The notes under the pieces: model-generated
What the model was told of the DNA's origin: nothing
What the model saw: the letters and a program-made list of their open reading frames with translations, nothing else
The model's database searches: none
DNA from: Moraxellaceae bacterium
GTDB lineage: Bacteria; Pseudomonadota; Gammaproteobacteria; Pseudomonadales; UBA3067
Assembly (NCBI GenBank): GCA_002401525.1
Contig: NVTH01000049.1
Coordinates: forward strand, 1-7,577
Length of the DNA stretch: 7,577 bases
Direction of reading: 5' to 3'
Position numbers and translations under genes: made by a program
Shown here: positions 1 to 3,936 of the stretch, one piece after another
How the letters are laid out: each line of letters begins with the position of its first letter
Numbering within the stretch: the first letter of the stretch is position 1

Positions 1-1
1 T

Positions 2-97
2 GTCAGCCAGAGTACTGCTCCCTTGTTGCTGATTGCCGGTGGCAATGGCATTACGCCGTTCCGTTCGTTGTTGCAGCAAGTTCGTTATTTGTGTTAA
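2..97 (+). pseudogene. 3'-truncated fragment of a ferredoxin-NADP reductase-like flavoprotein (NAD(P)-binding motif)
   Basis: Reading from base 2 on the plus strand gives 31 codons, open from the left edge, that contain PLLLIAGGNGITPFRSLLQQ and then a stop at 95-97. The AGGxGITP motif preceded by a hydrophobic strand is the start of the NAD(P)-binding domain in the ferredoxin-NADP reductase superfamily (oxygenase reductases, flavodoxin reductases). The intact gene would continue for roughly 80-100 more residues, but the frame leaves the family pattern after about position 80 and stops at once. From there the DNA belongs to a SelO gene on the other strand. What is seen is a short motif; the family follows from that motif; the exact member (for example a desaturase or oxygenase reductase) cannot be told. 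The upstream part lies outside the window. The gene is probably non-functional unless this is an assembly join. Confidence 0.6.
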
Positions 98-446
98 TCA
101 CTTCACCAAGGTTGATTGCTCGTCCGTCCCCTAGCTGCCCTGCCCAATTGCCAAATTGATGCCCGCCATAACACATCGCAAACGGCTTCATTGAGGGCAG
201 CACTTCATTACCAGAAAACACTCGGGTAAACGCATCAGAACCACAATCCGTGGAGGATAAACCTAAAATATCGGCCACCTGCTTTGAATAACTGACTAAT
301 ACAGGTGCTGCAGTAGACTGAGGAGTCACTAACGAATAAAAAGCCCCCTCCACACTACGGCAATAATTATCTGCTTCCTCATCGCCAGTCAATTGGCTGA
401 CAAAGCGATTATCAAAGTGGAGTTCACTCAGCGGTTGGCTTGGCAT
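51..446 (-). pseudogene. selO: SelO/YdiU protein adenylyltransferase, N-terminal fragment only (3' truncated)
   Basis: SelO is a pseudokinase-fold enzyme that transfers AMP from ATP to Ser/Thr/Tyr of target proteins in redox stress. The 131-codon frame begins MPSQPLSELHFDNRF and carries the family signature YGGHQFGNWAGQLGDGRAINLGE at about residues 93-115, followed by INTNNE, which fits SelO up to residue 122 (position about 81). The next nine codons (LAATTNGTA) are antisense to the flavoprotein fragment and end at a chance stop at 51-53. Family members are roughly 480-550 residues, so about three quarters is missing, including the kinase-like catalytic region; the product cannot be active. 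The ATG at 444-446 is the likely start because FDNRF normally lies close to the SelO N-terminus. Its nearest Shine-Dalgarno (GGAG, 457-460) is 10 bases away, and an out-of-frame ATG at 449-451 sits closer to it. Confidence 0.85.
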
Positions 447-451
447 AGCAT
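428..451 (-). other. 7-codon mini-ORF overlapping the selO start
   Basis: An ATG at 449-451 is 5 bases downstream of the GGAG at 457-460, which is the preferred distance. It opens a seven-codon frame (MLCQANR) that stops at 428-430, inside the first codons of selO. The selO ATG at 444-446 is in a different frame and further from the same ribosome site. The mini-ORF may act by termination-reinitiation, or may simply be a chance overlap; nothing in the sequence decides this. Confidence 0.2.
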
Positions 452-497
452 TGTTTCTCCGGTTACCTTGATCTCGCTTAGAGAAGTGGTTTTATAA

Positions 498-539
498 TGC
501 GTTTTGAGGCATTAGTTTTGAGGCAATGGATTTGAGGCA
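498..539. repeat. Three tandem 14-bp repeats (NNNGTTTTGAGGCA)
   Basis: Three contiguous 14-base units lie at 498-511, 512-525 and 526-539. On the plus strand each ends in GTTTTGAGGCA (the third has ATTTGAGGCA), and the first three bases vary. The units lie just upstream of selO (minus strand), next to a TATAAA at 491-496 on the minus strand that could be a -10 box, although I see no good -35 at the right distance. The array could be an operator with stacked sites or a slippage product. Function unknown. Confidence 0.7.
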
Positions 540-601
540 GATAATTCATCGGCAGTTACATTGCCATTCTCATGCAGAAAGGTTTTTAAGACGAAATCCA
601 T
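512..601 (-). CDS. Possible small protein, 29 residues, between the DUF2237 gene and selO
   Basis: An ATG at 599-601 is preceded by AGGGGG with a 5-base spacer, a good Shine-Dalgarno, and by an in-frame stop just upstream. The frame runs 29 codons (it begins MDFVLKTFLHENGNVTADEL) and stops at 512-514, inside the 14-bp repeat array. It lies 62 bases after the DUF2237 stop and about 65 bases before the selO start, all on the minus strand, so it could share a transcript with either. There is no signal peptide, membrane segment or motif that I recognise. The ribosome site is the main support; a frame this short can arise by chance. Confidence 0.25.
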   Translation of the reverse strand: MDFVLKTFLHENGNVTADELSASNPLPQN

Positions 602-663
602 TAAAACCCCCTATTTATCTGCTCCAAAACCTAAGGTGGCTAATAAGTAATATTTTTAAGCAT

Positions 664-1041
664 CTAATTTAGATCGGCCGCATATTGCCTTAAAATATCA
701 AGCGATATTATCTCCAGCGCCTTCTTATGAGTTCGAGTCAAATGTACTCGTGGAGCCATTTCTTGTTCCTGCGCTTCCTTCCATCGCGCCGCGCACAAAC
801 ACCAACGATCCCCCTCGGTCAAACCAGGAAAGCCAAACTCAGGCACTGGCGTCGACAAATCATTGCCCTTAAATCGCGAGTATTCTGAAAACTTCTGTGT
901 GACTTCTATACAAACAGTGTGCGAGCCAACGTCTTGATCGTTGGTATTGCAGCAACCATCACGAAAAAACCCGGTAACCGGCGCTTCGCTACACGGTTCC
1001 AAGGGCTCATCAAAGACATTAATCGATTCATCTACAGTCAT
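664..1041 (-). CDS. DUF2237 family protein (COG3651), function unknown
   Basis: The 125-residue product matches the DUF2237 family along its length. Recognisable blocks are NVFDEPLEPCS (8-18), TGFFRDGCCNT (23-33), DVGSHTVC (37-44), GNDLSTPVPEFGFPGL (59-74) and GDRWCLCAARW (77-87). Family proteins are usually about 110-130 residues, so this one appears full length. No enzymatic activity is established that I know of. Six cysteines (17, 30, 31, 44, 81, 83) fall inside the conserved blocks, which could mean metal binding or redox chemistry, but that is inference. There is no signal peptide or membrane segment, so it is probably cytoplasmic. The ATG at 1039-1041 has GAGG eight bases upstream. The gene is divergent from the small secreted protein gene at 1259 and appears to have its own promoter at 1085-1112. 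Confidence 0.92.
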   Translation of the reverse strand: MTVDESINVFDEPLEPCSEAPVTGFFRDGCCNTNDQDVGSHTVCIEVTQKFSEYSRFKGNDLSTPVPEFGFPGLTEGDRWCLCAARWKEAQEQEMAPRVHLTRTHKKALEIISLDILRQYAADLN

Positions 1042-1084
1042 ACTTCTATCCTCATTTAAAGCGAATGGAGCGATATATCAGCCG

Positions 1085-1112
1085 ATTATATGATAAACCT
1101 GCCCTCCGTCAC
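1085..1112 (-). promoter_or_regulatory. Putative sigma70 promoter for the DUF2237 gene
   Basis: On the minus strand, GTGACG (1107-1112; four of six matches to TTGACA) is followed after 16 bases by a perfect TATAAT (1085-1090). Transcription would start near 1078, giving a leader of about 37 bases before the DUF2237 ATG. Position and spacing fit; it is untested. Confidence 0.45.
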
Positions 1113-1121
1113 AGGAGCGCT

Positions 1122-1151
1122 TTGCAATCCCTATAGATCGGCGAATATAAT
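1122..1151 (+). promoter_or_regulatory. Putative sigma70 promoter for the small secreted repeat protein
   Basis: On the plus strand, TTGCAA (1122-1127; four of six matches to TTGACA) and a perfect TATAAT (1146-1151) are 18 bases apart. Transcription would start near 1158, leaving a leader of about 100 bases before the ATG at 1259. It is back to back with the divergent promoter at 1085-1112, so one regulator could bind between them. Confidence 0.42.
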
Positions 1152-1248
1152 TAGATTTTCAGGCCTACTCAACCTATTATTCGCGTCAATTTCAACCCTT
1201 ATATAACCGCTTAACTCATTCAGACCTTTTAACTTTTCAATAAATTAT

Positions 1249-1253
1249 GGAGA
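1249..1253 (+). promoter_or_regulatory. Shine-Dalgarno GGAGA that fixes the start at 1259
   Basis: GGAGA at 1249-1253 is 5 bases before the ATG at 1259-1261. It overlaps the earlier in-frame ATG at 1247-1249, which has only an A/T-rich sequence upstream. The later start is therefore preferred, and it also gives a tidier signal peptide. Confidence 0.65.
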
Positions 1254-1258
1254 AATTA

Positions 1259-1615
1259 ATGACCTTAAAATCATGGCTTCTAATCGGCGCATTATCCGCA
1301 ACACTCATTCCAGCTGGCTACAGTCAGGCGGCAGGAGATCGGCAGTCCATGTCCCAAGAAGAAAGGCAGGCCTCTAAAGAACAACGAAAGCAACAATGGG
1401 ACTCACTTTCTCAAGAAGAAAAGCAAGCTAAGCGAGCACAAAGGCAAACCCGTAAGGAAGGAATGGCAAACCGAGGAGAAAGAAAGGCTGATTGGGATTC
1501 CCTTTCAGATCAAGAGAAACAAGCTAAGAAAGAGCAACGTCGAGAAAAGTTTAATTCGATGTCTGAAGAGGACAAGCTAGCGTTTAAAGAAAAACGCCAA
1601 AACAAAAACCGTTAA
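1259..1615 (+). CDS. Small secreted, highly charged protein with four 19-residue repeats
   Basis: The 118-residue product starts with a typical Sec signal peptide: Lys4, a hydrophobic core at 6-19, and a probable cut after Ala24 or Ala25 in YSQAAGD. The mature part has no cysteine and is very rich in Lys, Arg, Glu and Gln. It consists of four copies of a unit resembling [W/F]xS[M/L]SxEEKxAxKxxR, beginning at about residues 28, 47, 79 and 98. The spacing is 19 residues, except that a 13-residue insert (around KEGMANRGERKAD) separates copies 2 and 3. The S[M/L]S-x-E-E pattern recalls DUF3106-type repeats, but I would not assign the family firmly. The repeats should form amphipathic helices in the periplasm; binding partners are unknown. 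The gene stands alone, divergent from the DUF2237 gene and convergent with fklB. Confidence 0.75.
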   Translation: MTLKSWLLIGALSATLIPAGYSQAAGDRQSMSQEERQASKEQRKQQWDSLSQEEKQAKRAQRQTRKEGMANRGERKADWDSLSDQEKQAKKEQRREKFNSMSEEDKLAFKEKRQNKNR

Positions 1616-1700
1616 TTGCATTATTCAACCAGTAAATTGTTTAAACACATTAATAGTTCAGCACTATAAGACATTGCAAACCAACGAGAGCGGCTAAGCA

Positions 1701-1732
1701 GGTCGGAAGCCCACGTTCTCAGGCTTCCGACC
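1701..1732. terminator. Perfect 11-bp stem-loop between convergent genes
   Basis: GGTCGGAAGCC (1701-1711) pairs exactly with GGCTTCCGACC (1722-1732) around a 10-base loop. It lies between the 3' ends of the secreted repeat protein gene and fklB. Neither strand has a run of T after the stem, so it is not a textbook intrinsic terminator. It could stop or protect transcripts from both sides. Confidence 0.45.
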
Positions 1733-1783
1733 CACTGTACTGTATTGCACTTTACTGCACAGCGGCATCTCGACTATCTCTAA

Positions 1784-1800
1784 GCAATCCAAGCGATTGC
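1784..1800. repeat. Short inverted repeat just after the fklB stop
   Basis: GCAATC (1784-1789) and GATTGC (1795-1800) form a 6-bp stem with a 5-base loop, flanked by a possible outer pairing of TCGAC (1770-1774) with GTCGA (1803-1807). It starts 7 bases downstream of the fklB stop codon (transcribed leftward) and may be part of its transcript end. No T-run follows. Confidence 0.25.
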
Positions 1801-1807
1801 CCGTCGA

Positions 1808-2425
1808 TTAAACGATTGCCAGCAACTCGACATCAAAAATCAATGTCGCGTAAGGCCCAATGGCACCGCCAGCGCCCTGTTCTCCATAAGCAAGATTATA
1901 CGGCACGTGCAGTCTCCACTTAGAGCCCACAGGCATCATTTGAAGTGCTTCAGTCCACCCAGCGATCACCCCATTGACAGGGAATTCGGCAGGCTGTCCA
2001 CGATCGTAGGAGCTATCAAAAACAGTCCCGTCAAGCAAAGTGCCATGGTAGTGCGTACTAACCGTGGAGCTTGCCAACGGTTTCTCGCCATCACCAGCCA
2101 CCAATACCTCGTATTGAAGCCCTGATTCAGTCACGGTAATTTCCGCACGCTTGGCATTCTCTTCTAAGTGTTTTGTCCCAGCGCCAGACAGCTCTTTAGA
2201 CCGTTCCTCTTCCGAAGCACGAATACGCGCAGTAATCTCTTGAAAAGCCGCTTTAACATCCGACTCTGGCACCGCACTCGGTTTTCCAGAGAGGCAATCT
2301 GATAACCCTTGAACAACGGCTTCAATATCAAGCGCTTTGAAAGGATCATTCACTAACTGATCCCCCATTTGTCGGCCGATTCCATAACTTGCTTGCTGGT
2401 CTACTGTCGTGAACTTATCAGACAT
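1808..2425 (-). CDS. fklB: FKBP-type peptidyl-prolyl cis-trans isomerase, FklB (FKBP22) type
   Basis: This enzyme catalyses cis-trans isomerisation of X-Pro bonds during protein folding. The 205-residue product has the two-part build of E. coli FklB (206 residues). The N-terminal helical dimerisation region includes QASYGIGRQMGDQL near residues 11-24 and a charged helix to about 95; the FKBP domain follows from about 98 to the end. FKBP pocket residues are visible: Tyr126, Phe136-Asp137, Arg142, Phe148, Val153-Ile154, Trp157, Tyr180 and Phe197. No signal peptide is seen, so it is likely cytoplasmic. I chose the ATG at 2423-2425 (MSDKFTTVDQQ) because it gives the family length. A longer frame to 2479 would need a TTG start and adds 18 residues that do not fit the family. 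AAGAG lies upstream at ordinary distance. It is divergent from the hydrolase gene across a 426-bp gap. Confidence 0.95.
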   Translation of the reverse strand: MSDKFTTVDQQASYGIGRQMGDQLVNDPFKALDIEAVVQGLSDCLSGKPSAVPESDVKAAFQEITARIRASEEERSKELSGAGTKHLEENAKRAEITVTESGLQYEVLVAGDGEKPLASSTVSTHYHGTLLDGTVFDSSYDRGQPAEFPVNGVIAGWTEALQMMPVGSKWRLHVPYNLAYGEQGAGGAIGPYATLIFDVELLAIV

Positions 2426-2851
2426 AACTTCGCTCTTTAATGAATGAGATAGTGAAAAAACCGAATAATTTCCGGTCAAAATATTCAGCGCGCCATCTTA
2501 GCATAACCAATGAATAATCTGGAAATCCTGACTGCTCACTTGCTTAGGTCGACTCACTGGCCAAAATATACAGTCAATTTCCCTTTTTCGTGGACCAAAA
2601 ATAAAGCTTAGTGGTGTTATTAGGACTGCTTGTCTATAAATTCGCGCGTACCTCGACCCTTTGTCGTTTAAGTCGTATATTTCTGAGAACCAAATAAATT
2701 GCTACGCCACCATTCAGTGCTGGCATCGATTAAAACTGGAATATCTTAAAACAACAATAATAATTACTTACCGTCGGCACGCCTAATTTCTAGCTGAAGG
2801 TAAGAGTGGAAAATTCGTTTAATAACCAAAATCAAAAGGACGATAACACCC
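2426..2851. other. 426-bp divergent intergenic region between fklB and the hydrolase gene
   Basis: This gap must hold the promoters of both flanking genes, but I cannot name one with confidence. On the fklB side, TTGACC reads leftward from 2477 to 2472 (a possible -35), with no good -10 at 16-18 bases. On the other side TATAAA lies at 2635-2640 and TATATT at 2676-2681, neither with a well-placed -35. AAGGA at 2836-2840 is the likely ribosome site for the ATG at 2852, with an 11-base spacer. A 33-codon frame at 2510-2611 has no ribosome site and was not called. No strong inverted repeat is seen. Confidence 0.5.
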
Positions 2852-3799
2852 ATGACTAGCCTTAGAACCAAAACATTTAACTTTCTTGTTAAGTCGCTCA
2901 TCAAACCTTTAGCGTCCAATAGTGACCTGACTGCTGAGCGATTTAGAAAAATACAAGCGTTTGATAAAAAGCACGCCCACAAGCTTAAACTTCCGAAAGG
3001 TGCGATCGAAGAATCAACTCATTTAAATAACGTGCCGACGTTGATGATAAAAAAAGATAAACCCTATCAGCAGACCAACAGCATCATTCTCTACTTGCAT
3101 GGCGGTGGCTATTTATTCGGTTCACCTCATGGGTATAAACGGCTTACTTGGCCAATCGCAAAACAATGTGATATGCCCATGGCCATACTGGATTATCGGA
3201 TGGCTCCCGATCACGTCTATCCGTCGGCTTTAGAGGACAGCATCGCTGCGTATAAAGCATTACTGGAACAAGGCTATTCTTCTATTTTTATTATGGGAGA
3301 TTCGGCCGGCGGTAATTTAACCCTCGCGACATTACTTAAAATTAACCAATTAAAACTAACACCGCCCTGCGCTGCCGTGGCCATTTCACCTTGGGCAGAC
3401 CTCTCCATGTCAGGTGCTTCTGCCGTTTATAATATGAAAAATGATCCCTACATTCCGGGTGGGCCTAAACAAATTGAAGTGGCAAAACTCTATGCCGGTA
3501 ATACACCGTTAGATGATCCTTTATTATCACCTGCATTTGCCGATTATCGTGGTATAACAACGCCTCTAAAAATCACCGTAGGCGGACCGGAAGTATTACT
3601 GGACGATGCAAAACGCGTCGCAGAATCGGCGTCAAAAGCAGGAGTCGAAGTGGACTTCAAAATTTGGCCCGATATGGCCCACGTATTTCCACTCTTTAGA
3701 TTTTTACCCGAAGGAAAGGCCTGCGCAAAAGAAATAGTAGACTTTATTATCCATCACCAATCCCAACAACTTGCGAGTGAAAAAGCACTGTCAGCTTAA
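2852..3799 (+). CDS. Alpha/beta hydrolase, hormone-sensitive-lipase family esterase
   Basis: The 315-residue product is a carboxylic-ester hydrolase of the abhydrolase_3 (bacterial HSL, family IV) type. The oxyanion-hole motif HGGG is at 83-86 in YLHGGGYLFGSP. DYRMAPDHVYPSALED (114-129) is the usual following block. The nucleophile Ser151 lies in GDSAGGN, and the base is His277 in MAHVF. The acid position falls in VGGPEVLLDDA, where Glu247 occupies the place usually held by Asp; Asp251 or Asp252 are alternatives. Length is normal for the family (about 300-320). There is no signal peptide or clear membrane segment, so it is probably cytoplasmic; the natural substrate cannot be told, though short-chain acyl esters are typical. 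The ATG has AAGGA upstream. It appears monocistronic, with the convergent BcsC-like gene ending 121 bases beyond it. Confidence 0.92.
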   Translation: MTSLRTKTFNFLVKSLIKPLASNSDLTAERFRKIQAFDKKHAHKLKLPKGAIEESTHLNNVPTLMIKKDKPYQQTNSIILYLHGGGYLFGSPHGYKRLTWPIAKQCDMPMAILDYRMAPDHVYPSALEDSIAAYKALLEQGYSSIFIMGDSAGGNLTLATLLKINQLKLTPPCAAVAISPWADLSMSGASAVYNMKNDPYIPGGPKQIEVAKLYAGNTPLDDPLLSPAFADYRGITTPLKITVGGPEVLLDDAKRVAESASKAGVEVDFKIWPDMAHVFPLFRFLPEGKACAKEIVDFIIHHQSQQLASEKALSA

Positions 3800-3805
3800 G
3801 CCTAC

Positions 3806-3839
3806 TTTAGTTGGCGTGGGGAGTATTGCGTCAACTAAA
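3806..3839. terminator. Stem-loop between the convergent hydrolase and BcsC-like genes
   Basis: TTTAGTTG (3806-3813) pairs with CAACTAAA (3832-3839); the stem extends inward through GCGT/GCGT with two G-U pairs, leaving a loop of about 10 bases. It begins 6 bases after the hydrolase stop codon. There is no T-run on either side, so it is at best a weak or Rho-assisted terminator. Confidence 0.35.
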
Positions 3840-3880
3840 ATACGACCTATTCATGTGTTAAAAAAATAGAGCTATAACCA

Positions 3881-3936
3881 AGAACTTAAGACCTTGAACC
3901 TAAATCCTCGAACTTAGAATTCAGAATTCAGAATAT
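3881..3936. repeat. Degenerate 14-bp tandem repeats ending in an AGAATTC duplication across the bcsC stop
   Basis: Three 14-base units at 3881-3894, 3895-3908 and 3909-3922 share the core GAAC[T/C]TA at the same offset; units 1 and 2 match at 10 of 14 positions. The last unit runs into AGAATTC (3916-3922) repeated exactly at 3923-3929 and partly at 3930-3935. The stop codon of the BcsC-like gene (3921-3923) lies inside this duplication, so the gene end may have been made by slippage. Confidence 0.5.

Noticed and set aside
1..446. Mobile element or integration site as the cause of the selO truncation
   Set aside because: No terminal inverted repeats, target duplication, integrase or tRNA end is visible near the junction; a simple deletion or assembly join explains it with less.
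1247..1258. Earlier in-frame ATG for the secreted repeat protein
   Set aside because: It has no ribosome site, overlaps the GGAG that serves the ATG at 1259, and adds four residues ahead of an already complete signal peptide.
1907..2125. 72-codon plus-strand frame inside fklB
   Set aside because: It is antisense to a well-supported FKBP coding region and shows no domain of its own.
2426..2479. 18-residue N-terminal extension of FklB
   Set aside because: It needs a TTG start, has no clear ribosome site and does not match the FklB N-terminus, whereas the ATG at 2423-2425 gives the family length.
2510..2611. 33-codon plus-strand frame in the fklB-hydrolase gap
   Set aside because: No ribosome site, no recognisable motif and unremarkable composition; probably chance.
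2764..2982. 72-codon minus-strand frame with a hydrophobic stretch overlapping the hydrolase start
   Set aside because: It is antisense to the hydrolase N-terminus and has no ribosome site or family match; the hydrophobic run comes from A/T-rich leader DNA.
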